This document shows positions 21,259 through 31,082 of a stretch of 64,000 nt of DNA, piece by piece; position 1 is the stretch's first letter, and every line of letters starts with the position of its first letter. Location: contig NZ_JAPDVG010000001.1 of the NCBI RefSeq assembly GCF_026015625.1, forward strand, positions 124,001 to 188,000. The letters run 5' to 3'. The notes under the pieces were generated by a model. That model did no database searches and was not told the origin of the DNA. It was given only the letters and a program-made list of their open reading frames with translations. The DNA comes from Segatella copri (GTDB lineage Bacteria; Bacteroidota; Bacteroidia; Bacteroidales; Bacteroidaceae). A program made the translations under genes and the position numbers.

Positions 21259-21798
21259 GTGGAAAAGTTATCCGATATCTCTCTCGTCACGAAGGTGGTG
21301 ATGCTTCATGACAGCAAGTCGTTCGACCTGCTGGTCAGGAAGTATCAGTCACCCATTCGTGGGTTCTTCCTGCGGCAGACGCTGGGGGATGCGCAGCTGA
21401 GTGACGACTTGGCTCAGGATACCTTTGTCAAGGCATATACCCATCTGTCCGGTTTCAGGGGTACAGCCTCTTTCTCCACCTGGCTCTACCGCATCGCCTA
21501 TAATGTATGGTATGATTATACCCGCAGCCATAAGGAGACGCAGGACATCGATACGCCTGCCGTTTCCGGTAAGAATGCACAGGTTGCCAATGCCGGATTG
21601 AAGATGGATTTGCTCAAGGCATTACAGATATTGAATGAAAATGAACGTACATGCATCACGCTGCAGCTGATGGATGGACTCTCTATAGATAAGATTGCAG
21701 AGGTGACGGGAATGGCGCAAGGCACCATTAAGTCGCATCTCTCTCGAGGAAAACAGAAACTTGCAAGTTACTTAAAACAGAATGGTTATGACCGATAA
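21259..21798 (+). CDS. ECF-type RNA polymerase sigma factor
   Basis: 179 residues, GTG start. Region 2 is 'FDLLVRKYQSPIRGFFLRQT' through 'DDLAQDTFVKAYTHLSGF' and 'ASFSTWLYRIAYNVWYDYTR'; region 4 is 'ICITLQLMDGLSIDKIAEV' followed by the helix-turn-helix 'MAQGTIKSHLSRGKQKL' (positions approximate). No other sigma domains. It overlaps the downstream membrane-protein gene, which is probably its control partner. Confidence 0.9.
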   Translation: MEKLSDISLVTKVVMLHDSKSFDLLVRKYQSPIRGFFLRQTLGDAQLSDDLAQDTFVKAYTHLSGFRGTASFSTWLYRIAYNVWYDYTRSHKETQDIDTPAVSGKNAQVANAGLKMDLLKALQILNENERTCITLQLMDGLSIDKIAEVTGMAQGTIKSHLSRGKQKLASYLKQNGYDR

Positions 21799-22240
21799 GA
21801 TAAATGATAAGAAGTTGGAGAGCATAAAAGGGGAACCATTGAACCCTCAGGATGAAGAACTCTTGCAGATGTTCTTTTCCGATTGCCAGATGTCTGAGAT
21901 TCCTGATGACGGATTCTCCGACAGGGTGATGCAGGCATTGCCGGCTTTACCCGAAACTGATACTGCGATGTCGCTGGTTAAGCGCCAGCGCCTGGAACAT
22001 TTATGGACGGCTGCCTGTGTGGCAGCAGGCATCATCATAGCGGTGGTCTGTCAGGGATGGGAGCAGATTCAGGGATGGCTTTTCTCTATGAAGATAGATT
22101 TCCTCCTTTCCGGTTCGCGTGCTCTTACGCATGTGGCAGATTCCATCGCCCACTCTCAGAATCTCCTGATGGTGCTGGCTGGCATCGTTGTCCTCATCAT
22201 GGTTTGGGGATATAATGAACTGGCTGATGCACGTCAGTAG
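21782..22240 (+). CDS. Membrane protein, possible anti-sigma partner, 152 aa
   Basis: Starts inside the end of the sigma factor gene (ATG at 21782 or 21788). An N-terminal cytoplasmic part (about 65 residues) is followed by two membrane segments (about 73-90 and 128-145). The gene order and overlap suit an anti-sigma factor, but no zinc-binding anti-sigma motif is seen, so this is inference from position. Confidence 0.65.
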   Translation: MVMTDKINDKKLESIKGEPLNPQDEELLQMFFSDCQMSEIPDDGFSDRVMQALPALPETDTAMSLVKRQRLEHLWTAACVAAGIIIAVVCQGWEQIQGWLFSMKIDFLLSGSRALTHVADSIAHSQNLLMVLAGIVVLIMVWGYNELADARQ

Positions 22241-22273
22241 GCTTCTTCCCTGATATCAATTGTATGAATGATC

Positions 22274-22324
22274 AGCTCTTTCTATTAGCAGAATAGTTTT
22301 TAGTGCTAATAGAAAGAGTTTTTT
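22274..22324 (+). terminator. Intrinsic terminator after the sigma factor operon
   Basis: Stem of about 16 bp (22275-22290 with 22304-22318), a 13-base loop and a T-run at 22319-22324. Confidence 0.85.
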
Positions 22325-22373
22325 ATTACTATAAATATCATCTTTATGCTCTTGAAATCTCCGTTCAAAGCTT

Positions 22374-22442
22374 TTGAATGTCCGTTCAGTGTCTTTGAAC
22401 GGACATTCAATGACTTTGAACGGACATTCAATGTCTTTGAAC
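22374..22442. repeat. Palindromic 21-bp repeats
   Basis: TTGAATGTCCGTTCA (22374-22388) is the inverse of TGAACGGACATTCAA, which occurs at 22396-22410 and 22417-22431, with a partial copy from 22438. The period is 21 bp. The repeats lie between two convergent terminators. The open frame across them (22346-22546) is a product of the 21-bp period and is not called a gene. Confidence 0.75.
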
Positions 22443-22465
22443 GAAGATTTTATATTGCTGAATAT

Positions 22466-22509
22466 AGAAAAACAAATAGGTGCTGCTACTTTTTCAGTAG
22501 AGCACCTAT
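22466..22509 (-). terminator. Intrinsic terminator of the porE-like gene
   Basis: A 13-bp stem with one bulged base (22476-22489 with 22497-22509). On the minus strand it is followed by TTTGTTTTTC (complement of 22466-22475). It ends the topB/porE-like unit. Confidence 0.8.
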
Positions 22510-22526
22510 GCTTATGATATCGGTTT

Positions 22527-24509
22527 CTAAAACAATTTATAGGTAGTGCGTAGCACTTTGAACTCGGTTCGGCGGTTCAGCTGGTTGCAGATTTCCTGAT
22601 GCTCCTTGCTCTGCTTCAGGATAAATTCTTCGTTGAGCACATCGCCTTCCTTGAGCCAAGGATACTTCTCGGTGAGTTTCTTGCGCACATTCTTCGGCTT
22701 CTCCTTGCCGTAGCCCACAGGGGTGAGGCGCTCTTTCTCTATGCCGTGTTTTATCAGGTAGTCTACTACCGATTGGGCGCGGCGCTGAGACAGATGCTTG
22801 TTATATTCGCTGTTTCCCTTGTAGTCGCAATGGGCGCTGAGTTCGATGGTAACGTGCGGGTTCTCTTTCAGCAGCGTTACCAGCTGGTCAAGGGCTGTTG
22901 TACTGGCTTCGGTAAGGGTTGCCTTGTCGAAATCGTAGAAGATGTTGTCGATGAGTACAGGGGCTGTGATGGAAGCCAGCGGGAACTGGAGCACGTATTC
23001 CTTGCTCTCTTTAGCCGAATCAACCCGAAGTTCTTCCTTGTGGTTGAGGTAGCCTTTGCAGGATGCCATCACCAGGTAGTCGACATGCGGATTGATAGGG
23101 AGGACAAACGAACCGTCGCCCTTGACGGATAGTTTCCTGTTCGTTCCGTCGTTGCCTACGATTCTCACCTCTGCGGCAGGCAGTTCATAACCGTCTTTCT
23201 CGTAAACCCATCCCTTCATTGTGGTAACAATCTCCGGATTCTCGAAGGAGTAGATATGATCGTAGCCTCTTCCGTCTTTTCTGTTAGAGCAGAAGAAACC
23301 CTGGTTGTGGAGACCCTCGAAAGTCATTCCGAAGTCATCGGCTTCTGTATTCAGCGGATAGCCGGGGTGGGTGAGTTCATATTTCCGGGTGATGGAATTT
23401 ACTTTGGCGATATAGATGTCGAGTCCGCCCATTCCCACATGACCGTTGCTGCTGAAGTAGAAGTCGCCGTTAGGACGGAAGGTAGGGAACATCTCATCGC
23501 CTGGGGTGTTGATAGGTTCGCCCAGGTTCTCTACGCCGCCCAGTCCGGCAGAAGTGATGCGCACTCGCCAGATGTCGAGACCGCCCTTACCGCCAGGCAT
23601 ATCTGATACGAAATAGAGCCATTCGCCATCAGGGGAGATGGCTGGATGGGCAAAACAACTGAGTGTATCTTTGCTGATTTCCAGATTCGACGGCTTGCTC
23701 CAGGCTGCATCCGAGCGGTTGGAGGTTACTATCTGGGCTAAGCGGGGCGAAGTGGGATCGGTAGCACACTGGGTGAGGTACATCTGCTTGCCGTCTGGGG
23801 TAAAGCAGCATGCGCCCTCTTCGTAGTCGGTGTTGAGACCGGTTCCGATGGCTTCCGGCTTGCTCCATTTGCCTTTGTCGTTCTTTTCAGAGAAGAAGAT
23901 GTCGGCAGATTTCGTTCCCGTCACTCCGTTCAGGTCGCTGCCCTGGGCTTCGTTGCGGGTTGAGGTGAAATAGAGCTGACTGTAGTCATCGCTGAGGAAC
24001 ATCGGCGAATAGTCGTCTCTTCGGGAGTTGAAAACATCCATCCGCTTTACCTTGTACCGGCTTCCTTCCTTCTTCCAGACTGGGGCTTTTCGTGCCGATT
24101 CGAGTCCGTTCTTTACCAGCACGTTGTCGGGCATGGAATCGAGCAGGAATTCGAATTCCTTGGCAGCCTGCCTGTAACTTCCGTTCTTCAGGAGCAGCCG
24201 GGCGTAAGCCAGGCGGTCGTTGAGGTCTGCCTGCTTGTATCGGATGGCATTGCTGTAGGCTGCCAGTGCCTTCGGCGTACTGTTGATTTTATCATAGCAG
24301 CGTGCCATCTTCAGAGCCACCTTGCCCCGGGCAGCCCGCTCTTTGGTAGGTGTTTTGGTGTACACCTTTTTATATTGGGTTGCCGCATCGTAGTATTCGC
24401 CTAAAGAAAGATGCTTGTCTGCTTTCTTCAGGTTCTGTTCAATGCCGCAACTTATCAGAAAGAGGCAGCTGATTGCTGTTATGATTTGATAAAATCTTAT
24501 TTGTTTCAT
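22527..24509 (-). CDS. PorE-like OmpA-family lipoprotein (type IX secretion, peptidoglycan binding)
   Basis: 660 residues. A lipoprotein signal with lipobox 'LISC' near residue 21 is followed by TPR-like repeats (about 25-140) and a PD40-type beta propeller (about 150-420) with 'ISPDGEWLYFVSD' and 'GGLDIYIA' blades. A carboxypeptidase-regulatory-like domain (about 430-510) precedes a C-terminal OmpA domain (about 525-655) with 'YDFDKATL' and 'SQRRAQSVVDYL'. This order is that of PorE of Porphyromonas, which anchors the type IX machine to peptidoglycan. It lies 6 bp after topB, probably one transcript. Confidence 0.85.
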   Translation of the reverse strand: MKQIRFYQIITAISCLFLISCGIEQNLKKADKHLSLGEYYDAATQYKKVYTKTPTKERAARGKVALKMARCYDKINSTPKALAAYSNAIRYKQADLNDRLAYARLLLKNGSYRQAAKEFEFLLDSMPDNVLVKNGLESARKAPVWKKEGSRYKVKRMDVFNSRRDDYSPMFLSDDYSQLYFTSTRNEAQGSDLNGVTGTKSADIFFSEKNDKGKWSKPEAIGTGLNTDYEEGACCFTPDGKQMYLTQCATDPTSPRLAQIVTSNRSDAAWSKPSNLEISKDTLSCFAHPAISPDGEWLYFVSDMPGGKGGLDIWRVRITSAGLGGVENLGEPINTPGDEMFPTFRPNGDFYFSSNGHVGMGGLDIYIAKVNSITRKYELTHPGYPLNTEADDFGMTFEGLHNQGFFCSNRKDGRGYDHIYSFENPEIVTTMKGWVYEKDGYELPAAEVRIVGNDGTNRKLSVKGDGSFVLPINPHVDYLVMASCKGYLNHKEELRVDSAKESKEYVLQFPLASITAPVLIDNIFYDFDKATLTEASTTALDQLVTLLKENPHVTIELSAHCDYKGNSEYNKHLSQRRAQSVVDYLIKHGIEKERLTPVGYGKEKPKNVRKKLTEKYPWLKEGDVLNEEFILKQSKEHQEICNQLNRRTEFKVLRTTYKLF

Positions 24510-24515
24510 ATTGAA

Positions 24516-26675
24516 TTACATCTGTGAGAATGGCTGGCGATATTGGCAGCCTGCCTTCCAGTTGCTGCAGCCATAAGCTGTCTTGCCCTTGATGATGACG
24601 CCCTTGCCGCAAAGCGGACATGGTTTGCCAACCATTGGGTCGGCAGCTGGAGCCGGCTGAGCAGGAGCATTCTGAGAATCAGTATTCTTTGCTGCTGCCT
24701 TATCGGCTTTCTTGGCAGGAGCCTTTCGGGCAGCCGGTTTCTTGGCAGCCGGTTTCTTCTTGAGGTCTTCCTCTGTCATGATGGTCACTCTCCGGTTGCT
24801 GTTGTCTGACAATACATCGATGACAATCTTGTTGATCTGTTCTTTCAGTCCGTTGATGAAGTCGGCAGGATCGTAAGTCTTGTGCTCGATGTCGCGGAGC
24901 TTCTTCTCCCAGATACCGGTCAGCTCGCAACTCTTCAGCAGTTCCTCATGGATGGTGTCAATGAGTTCGATGCCTGTCGGGGTTGCCATCAGATTCTTGC
25001 GCTGGCGACGGATGTAGTGGCGCTTGAAGAGGGTCTCGATGATGCCGGCACGGGAGGATGGTCGGCCGATTCCGTTCTCCTTCAATGCAGCACGAAGTTC
25101 TTCGTCTTCTACGAATTTACCGGCTGTCTCCATCGCACGCAGCAGGGTTGCCTCGGTATAATACTTAGGTGGCGTGGTCCATTTCTCCGTCAGGGTAGGC
25201 TGATGTTCTCCCGATTCGCCTTTTGTGAAGGATGGGAGGGTTCTTTCTTCTACTACTTCCTTCTTGGCACCGTTTCCTGAGTCTGCATTTCCGTTGGCGT
25301 TATCTGAAGCATCATCGTCATCTGTATTCTTTACATCCTTGGCATAGACTACTCGCCAGCCTGGTTCGAGAATTTCCTTACCGCTTACCTTGAACTCTAT
25401 CTTTTCCGTTTTCGGTCCGTCTTCGTTGATGACTTCGCCCAAAACGGTGGTGGTAGAGAATTTACAGTCCGGATAGAACACGCTGATAAAGCGCTTGGCG
25501 ATGAGATCATACACGTTTGCCTCCATATCGGTGAGTCCGGTTGGCGGAACACCGGTTGGGATGATGGCGTGGTGGTCGGTTACCTTGCTATTATCGAAAA
25601 CCTTCTTGCTCTTCGGCAATTTCTTGCTGATTGTTGCGAGCTGCTGAATGAGCGGGAGGTATTTCTGCTGACTCATGATCTTTGCCTGACTCACTCCGTT
25701 CAGAATCTGCGGACATTTCGGATAGATATCGTCGGTCAGGAACTGGGTATCTACACGAGGATAAGTGGTGTATTTCTTTTCGTAGAGACTCTGGATGAGC
25801 TTCAGCGTAATATCGGCAGAGTAAGCAAACTTCTTGTTGCAATCCACCTGCAGCGAGGTGAGGTCGTAGAGATGAGGTGGCGCCTCGTTTCCCTTCTTCT
25901 TGCTTACATCTGTAACCGTGAAGGGTTTGCCAGCGATGGTGCTGAAAGCCTTCTCGCCTTCCTCCTTGCTGGTAAACTTGCCGCTGGTGGCGGTAAACTG
26001 GGTGTCGCGGTAGATGGTGGCGAGTACCCAGTAAGGTTCGGAAACGAAGTTGTCGATTTCCTTCTGGCGGTTTACGATCAGGGCAAGGGTAGGGGTCTGC
26101 ACCCGGCCGATGCTGAGCACCTGTCGGTTCTGCCCGTATTTCAATGTATAAAGTCGGGTGGCGTTCATACCGAGAATCCAGTCGCCGATGGCACGGGAAA
26201 GTCCGGCAAGATAGAGTGACTGATATTCCCCCTGGTCTTTCAGTTCCTGGAATCCCTGCTTGATGGCCTCATCGGTCATGGACGAAATCCACAGTCTCTT
26301 GACCGGGCATTTTGCCTGCGCCTTCTGCATCACCCATCTCTGGATAAGCTCTCCTTCCTGTCCGGCGTCACCGCAGTTGATGATGCTGTCGGCAGCCTGC
26401 ATCAGTTTCTCGATGGTAGCAAACTGCTTCTTGATGCCTTCATCGTTGATGAGCTTGATACCGAAACGCTGTGGAATCATCGGCAACGCCGCAAGGCTCC
26501 AATGTTTCCACATCGGAGTATAATCATCCGGTTCCTTCAGCTCACAAAGGTGGCCGAAGGTCCATGTTACTTGGTAACCATTACCTTCCATATAACCGTC
26601 GCGTGCCGTGGTAGCCCCGATGATTCGGGCGATATCCTTAGCCACACTCGGTTTCTCTGCTATACAAACTATCAT
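24516..26675 (-). CDS. topB: DNA topoisomerase III (type IA)
   Basis: 719 residues. TOPRIM start 'MIVCIAEKPSVAKDIARIIG' with the acidic 'DAGQEGELI' motif, the 'SIGRVQTPTLALI' motif, and 'TTYPRVDTQFL', which carries the catalytic Tyr. Near the C-terminus is an Ala/Lys/Pro-rich basic linker (about 645-680), then a zinc ribbon CPLCGKG...CSNWKAGC. Relaxes or decatenates DNA by single-strand passage in the cytoplasm. It precedes the porE-like gene by 6 bp. Confidence 0.95.
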   Translation of the reverse strand: MIVCIAEKPSVAKDIARIIGATTARDGYMEGNGYQVTWTFGHLCELKEPDDYTPMWKHWSLAALPMIPQRFGIKLINDEGIKKQFATIEKLMQAADSIINCGDAGQEGELIQRWVMQKAQAKCPVKRLWISSMTDEAIKQGFQELKDQGEYQSLYLAGLSRAIGDWILGMNATRLYTLKYGQNRQVLSIGRVQTPTLALIVNRQKEIDNFVSEPYWVLATIYRDTQFTATSGKFTSKEEGEKAFSTIAGKPFTVTDVSKKKGNEAPPHLYDLTSLQVDCNKKFAYSADITLKLIQSLYEKKYTTYPRVDTQFLTDDIYPKCPQILNGVSQAKIMSQQKYLPLIQQLATISKKLPKSKKVFDNSKVTDHHAIIPTGVPPTGLTDMEANVYDLIAKRFISVFYPDCKFSTTTVLGEVINEDGPKTEKIEFKVSGKEILEPGWRVVYAKDVKNTDDDDASDNANGNADSGNGAKKEVVEERTLPSFTKGESGEHQPTLTEKWTTPPKYYTEATLLRAMETAGKFVEDEELRAALKENGIGRPSSRAGIIETLFKRHYIRRQRKNLMATPTGIELIDTIHEELLKSCELTGIWEKKLRDIEHKTYDPADFINGLKEQINKIVIDVLSDNSNRRVTIMTEEDLKKKPAAKKPAARKAPAKKADKAAAKNTDSQNAPAQPAPAADPMVGKPCPLCGKGVIIKGKTAYGCSNWKAGCQYRQPFSQM

Positions 26676-26697
26676 GTTTTATTCTTATTTCTGTTTG

Positions 26698-26705
26698 CAA
26701 AGGTA
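26698..26705 (-). promoter_or_regulatory. -7 box of the topB promoter
   Basis: TACCTTTG on the minus strand, 22 bp before the topB ATG. No good -33 TTTG at the usual distance. Confidence 0.45.
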
Positions 26706-26755
26706 CAATAAAATAATGAGATAGCCATCATTTCGCCTCCTTTTTCTCATGGCGG

Positions 26756-26794
26756 GGAATAAAAAAGCCCTGTAAGGCTTGGGCCTTACAGGGC
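26756..26794 (-). terminator. Intrinsic terminator of carB
   Basis: Perfect 12-bp stem GCCCTGTAAGGC/GCCTTACAGGGC (26767-26778 with 26783-26794). On the minus strand a T-run follows (complement of 26759-26766). Confidence 0.9.
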
Positions 26795-26819
26795 GTATTT
26801 CATATAAATCCGCGTGCGA

Positions 26820-29800
26820 TTACTCGTACTCCTGCCAGCTCTTAATCTGAAGCTGATCCTGGCTCAATGTGCAGAATGCCTCGATGAAGGCGGAAGCCAG
26901 ACGGGCATTGGTGATCAGAGGAATGTTGTGGTCGATGGCGCCACGACGGATTCTGTAACCATTGGTCAGCTCACGCTTGGTGTGATTCTTAGGGATGTTG
27001 ACGATGAGGTCGAACTTGTGGTCGGCAATCATCTGCATCACATTAGGAAGATCCTTGTGGTCCTCATCAGGCCATCCTACGGCTGTAGCCTTCACGTTGT
27101 TCTCGTTCAGGAACTTCGCTGTACCGGCTGTAGCGTAGATGGTGTAACCGTTCTTCACCAGCGCCTGGGCAGCATCGAGCAGAGAAGCCTTCTCCTTCGT
27201 ACCACCGCTTGAAAGCATAATGCCCTTGTCCTTTGAAGGAATCTTGTAGCCGGTAGCAATCAATGAGTTGAGCAATGCCTCCTCGAAAGTATCACCCATA
27301 CAACCTACCTCACCGGTAGAACTCATATCCACACCCAAAACTGGGTCAGCGTTCTGCAAGCGGGCGAATGAGAACTGTGATGCCTTCACACCCATACGGT
27401 CGATATCGAAAGCAGACTTATCCGGTTTCTGATATGGAGCATCGAGCATGATGCGGGTAGCAGTCTCGATGAAGTTGCGCTTCAATACCTTGCTCACGAA
27501 TGGGAACGAACGGGATGCACGGAGGTTACACTCGATAACCTTCACATCGCGACCCTTAGCCAAGTACTGGATATTGAAAGGACCAGAGATGTTGAGCTCC
27601 TTGGCGATGGCACGTGAAATCTTCTTGATCTGACGGGCTGTAGCGAAGGAAATCTGCTGGGCAGGGAAGGTCATGGTGGCATCACCGGAGTGAACACCTG
27701 CATACTCTACGTGCTCTGAAATGCCATACTCTACAATCTCACCGTTCTGGGCAACACCGTCGAACTCAATCTCGTTGGTCTCGGTCATAAACTGGGAGAT
27801 AACTACCGGGTACTCCTTAGAAACCTCAGAAGCTGCCTCCAGGAAGCGACGCAACTCGTCGTCATTGTGGCAAACGTTCATGGCTGCACCAGAAAGAACG
27901 TAGGATGGACGGACGAGAACAGGATAGCCTACCTCGTCGATGAACTTCTGAACATCCTCCATAGAGGTGAGGGCGCTCCACTTAGGCTGGTCGATGCCCA
28001 GCTTATCGAGCATGGCAGAGAACTTACCACGGTTCTCGGCACGGTCGATGTTGACAGGAGATGTACCCAGAATTGGCACAGACTGACGATGGAGCTTCAT
28101 AGCCAGGTTGTTTGGAATCTGACCACCCACAGAAACAATCACACCACGTGGTGACTCCAGGTCGATGACATCGAGTACACGCTCGAATGAAAGCTCATCG
28201 AAGTAGAGACGGTCGCACATATCGTAGTCGGTAGATACGGTCTCTGGGTTGTAGTTGATCATGATTGACTTGTAACCCAACTTGCGGGCTGTGTTGATGG
28301 CGTTTACAGAACACCAGTCGAACTCTACAGAAGAACCGATGCGGTAAGCACCAGAACCGAGAACGATGACAGACTTCTCGTTCTTGTAGTAGTTGATGTC
28401 GTAACCCTCTACAGCGTATGTCATGTAGAGATAGTTGGTAAGGTCAGGATGCTCGCTTGCCACAGTAGGGATGCGCTTTACGGCAGGAAGAATGTTCAGC
28501 TTCTTGCGCTGGGCACGAACTGCGAGAACCTCCTTCTCCATGTTGGTATCCTTGGTCTTCAATACGAAGCGGGCAATCTGGAAGTCAGAGAAGCCCAATA
28601 CCTTAGCCTCGCGCAATACCTCTGCAGGAATCTCCTCCAATGTATTGTATGTAGAAAGCTTGTGCTTGTAATCTACGATATTCTTCATGCGCTCGATAAA
28701 CCAAGGGTCAATCTTGGTCAACTCCTCGATGCGCTCGATGGTGTAGCCTTCCTCCAAAGCCTGGGCGATGGCGAAGATACGGAGGTCGGTAGGGTTAGAA
28801 AGTTCCTCATCCAGGTTATCAAACTTGGTGTGGTCGTTGCCAACGAAACCGTGCATTCCCTGACCAATCATACGGAGACCCTTCTGGAGCATCTCCTCGA
28901 ATGAGCGGCCGATAGACATGATTTCGCCTACAGACTTCATGGAAGAACCAATCTTGCGGCTTACACCGGCAAACTTGGTAAGGTCCCAACGAGGAATCTT
29001 ACAGATCATATAGTCGAGTGATGGAGCCACATAAGCTGAGTTAGGAGTACCCATCTCGCCAATCTGGTCGAGCGTATAACCGAGGGCAATCTTGGCTGCA
29101 ACGAAAGCCAAAGGATAACCGGTAGCCTTAGATGCGAGGGCTGAAGAACGGCTCAAGCGAGCGTTGATCTCGATGATACGGTAGTCGTTGGTCTCAGCGT
29201 TGAAAGCATACTGGATGTTGCACTCACCCACGATGTTGAGGTGACGGACGCACTTCACGGCGATGTCCTGCAACATCTTCACCTGCTCGTCGGTAAGAGA
29301 ACAGGTTGGAGCCACAACGATAGACTCACCTGTATGGATTCCGAGTGGGTCGAAGTTTTCCATAGAGGCAACGGTGAAGCAACGGTCGTTCGCATCACGG
29401 ATGCACTCGAACTCAATCTCCTTCCATCCCTTCAGGCTCTCCTCAACGAGTACCTGAGGTGCGAAAGTGAAGGCAGATTCAGCAATCTCCTTGAACTCCT
29501 CTTCGGTCTTGCAGACACCAGAACCGAGACCACCCAGCGCGTAGGCAGAACGGATCATGATAGGGTAGCCGATGTTGCGTGCCGCAGCCACAGCCTCCTC
29601 CATGTTCTCGCAAGCGTGGCTTACAGGAACCTTGAGGTCAACCTTGTTGAGCTCCTTTACGAAGAGGTCGCGGTCTTCTGTGTTCATGATTGCCTCTACC
29701 GAGGTACCCAACACATCCACACCATACTCCTTGAGCACACCGTTGAGGTAAAGTTCTGTACCTACGTTCAAACCCGTCTGTCCACCCCAAGCCAGCATGA

Positions 29801-30053
29801 TGCCGTCTGGGCGCTCCTTCTTGATAATTTCAGTTACAAAAAAAGGTGTCACCGGCAAGAAATAAACCTTGTCAGCAATACCTTCACTTGTCTGAATTGT
29901 AGCAACGTTTGGATTAATGAGGACGGAACTAATACCCTCCTCGCGCAAAGCCTTGAGAGCCTGCGAACCGGAATAGTCAAACTCGCCTGCCTGGCCGATC
30001 TTCAAAGCACCGGAACCCAGAACGAGGACTTTCTTAAGCTGTTTCTTCATCAT
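26820..30053 (-). CDS. carB: Carbamoyl-phosphate synthase large subunit
   Basis: 1,077 residues, full length. It has two homologous ATP-grasp halves: 'VLVLGSGALKIGQAGEFDYSG' opens the first and 'VIVLGSGAYRIGSSVEFDW' the second (near residue 560). A C-terminal MGS-like allosteric domain (about 935-1077) contains 'GYTIYATAGTAKFL'. Makes carbamoyl phosphate from ammonia, bicarbonate and ATP for pyrimidine and arginine synthesis, with the small subunit CarA supplying ammonia. carA is not adjacent. It has its own promoter (30161-30192) and terminator. Confidence 0.95.
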   Translation of the reverse strand: MMKKQLKKVLVLGSGALKIGQAGEFDYSGSQALKALREEGISSVLINPNVATIQTSEGIADKVYFLPVTPFFVTEIIKKERPDGIMLAWGGQTGLNVGTELYLNGVLKEYGVDVLGTSVEAIMNTEDRDLFVKELNKVDLKVPVSHACENMEEAVAAARNIGYPIMIRSAYALGGLGSGVCKTEEEFKEIAESAFTFAPQVLVEESLKGWKEIEFECIRDANDRCFTVASMENFDPLGIHTGESIVVAPTCSLTDEQVKMLQDIAVKCVRHLNIVGECNIQYAFNAETNDYRIIEINARLSRSSALASKATGYPLAFVAAKIALGYTLDQIGEMGTPNSAYVAPSLDYMICKIPRWDLTKFAGVSRKIGSSMKSVGEIMSIGRSFEEMLQKGLRMIGQGMHGFVGNDHTKFDNLDEELSNPTDLRIFAIAQALEEGYTIERIEELTKIDPWFIERMKNIVDYKHKLSTYNTLEEIPAEVLREAKVLGFSDFQIARFVLKTKDTNMEKEVLAVRAQRKKLNILPAVKRIPTVASEHPDLTNYLYMTYAVEGYDINYYKNEKSVIVLGSGAYRIGSSVEFDWCSVNAINTARKLGYKSIMINYNPETVSTDYDMCDRLYFDELSFERVLDVIDLESPRGVIVSVGGQIPNNLAMKLHRQSVPILGTSPVNIDRAENRGKFSAMLDKLGIDQPKWSALTSMEDVQKFIDEVGYPVLVRPSYVLSGAAMNVCHNDDELRRFLEAASEVSKEYPVVISQFMTETNEIEFDGVAQNGEIVEYGISEHVEYAGVHSGDATMTFPAQQISFATARQIKKISRAIAKELNISGPFNIQYLAKGRDVKVIECNLRASRSFPFVSKVLKRNFIETATRIMLDAPYQKPDKSAFDIDRMGVKASQFSFARLQNADPVLGVDMSSTGEVGCMGDTFEEALLNSLIATGYKIPSKDKGIMLSSGGTKEKASLLDAAQALVKNGYTIYATAGTAKFLNENNVKATAVGWPDEDHKDLPNVMQMIADHKFDLIVNIPKNHTKRELTNGYRIRRGAIDHNIPLITNARLASAFIEAFCTLSQDQLQIKSWQEYE

Positions 30054-30160
30054 TAAATATAACTATAAGTTTGTTCTTTATATGTCTTGTTATTTATGTT
30101 TTTAGCAACTAAACTGTATTTGTGTTAGTTCACAAATGGTAGACACACTATTTCTAGATG

Positions 30161-30192
30161 CAAAGTTACGCTATTTATTTGATTATTCCAAA
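30161..30192 (-). promoter_or_regulatory. carB promoter
   Basis: Minus strand TTTG (30189-30192), 20 bp, TAACTTTG (30161-30168). It leaves a leader of about 100 bases before the carB start, in which I see no clear riboswitch or attenuator. Confidence 0.75.
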
Positions 30193-30274
30193 TTTTCTGC
30201 AAATCTTTACAGTTAAATAACATCAATTATTATTATTTCTTCTCTAGAATGTCGTATTTTTGCAATTATTTTGT

Positions 30275-30282
30275 TACTTTTG
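30275..30282 (+). promoter_or_regulatory. -7 box of the lutABC promoter
   Basis: TACTTTTG, 62 bp upstream of lutA. A TTTG occurs only at a short spacing, so an activator may be needed. Confidence 0.5.
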
Positions 30283-30344
30283 CAGCGGCTTTTAGTCATG
30301 TAGAAAAAGAATAAAAAATAGCAAACAAGATAAATATAACAACA

Positions 30345-31082
30345 ATGAAAGTCGGATTATTCGTCCCTTGTTATGTGGATGCCCTTTACCCTGAAGCGGG
30401 TGTGGCTACATACAAGTTGCTTAAGCATTACGGACTAGACGTGGGTTATCCCGAAAAACAGACTTGCTGCGGCCAGCCAATGGCTAATGCCGGTTTTCAG
30501 TACAAGTCGGAGAAGGTCATAGAGACGTTTGATGAACTGTTCAAGGATTACGATTATATCGTAGCTCCTTCTGCCTCATGTGCCGCTTACGTAAAGGTGT
30601 ATTATCCTAAAATCCTTGAGGGTAAGCACGAGTGTATTTCCTCAAAGAAAATCATGGATGTTGTGGAGTTCCTTCACGATGTGCTGAAGGTGGATCATGT
30701 GCCGGGCAAGTTCCCGCATGTGGTGAGTGTACACAACAGTTGTCACGGTGTGCGCGAACTGGGATTGTCATCTCCTTCTGAGCGCCACATCAAGCCTTTC
30801 AACAAAATCATTGACTTATTAAATATGGTGGAAGGCATTACCATCCACGAACCGGAGCGCAAGGATGAGTGTTGCGGATTTGGCGGTATGTTCTCTATTG
30901 AGGAACCTGCCGTTTCTACCCGTATGGGCGAAGATAAGATCAAGCGCCACATGGCTACAGGCGCTGAGTTTGTTACCGGACCGGATTCTTCCTGTCTGAT
31001 GCACATGGCTGGAATCGCCAAGAAAGAGAATATGCCGATCAAGTTTATTCATGTTGTTCAAATATTAGCTGCAGGACTATGA
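30345..31082 (+). CDS. lutA: Lactate utilisation protein A (Fe-S oxidoreductase subunit)
   Basis: 245 residues. Two CCG domains: 'CCGQPMANAG' near residue 43 and 'CCGFGGMFSIEEPAVS' near residue 185, each holding part of a [4Fe-4S]-type cluster. With LutB and LutC it oxidises lactate to pyruvate in the cytoplasm. It overlaps lutB by 4 bp. Confidence 0.9.
   Translation: MKVGLFVPCYVDALYPEAGVATYKLLKHYGLDVGYPEKQTCCGQPMANAGFQYKSEKVIETFDELFKDYDYIVAPSASCAAYVKVYYPKILEGKHECISSKKIMDVVEFLHDVLKVDHVPGKFPHVVSVHNSCHGVRELGLSSPSERHIKPFNKIIDLLNMVEGITIHEPERKDECCGFGGMFSIEEPAVSTRMGEDKIKRHMATGAEFVTGPDSSCLMHMAGIAKKENMPIKFIHVVQILAAGL

Noticed and set aside
22346..22546. 66-codon rightward frame (MLLKSPFKAFECPF...)
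   Set aside because: It is created by the 21-bp repeats, lies between two terminators and reads as a repeated FER-TFND pattern with no ribosome-binding or promoter support.
30054..30160. Riboswitch or attenuator in the carB leader
   Set aside because: About 100 bases of AT-rich leader without a recognisable stem set or leader peptide.
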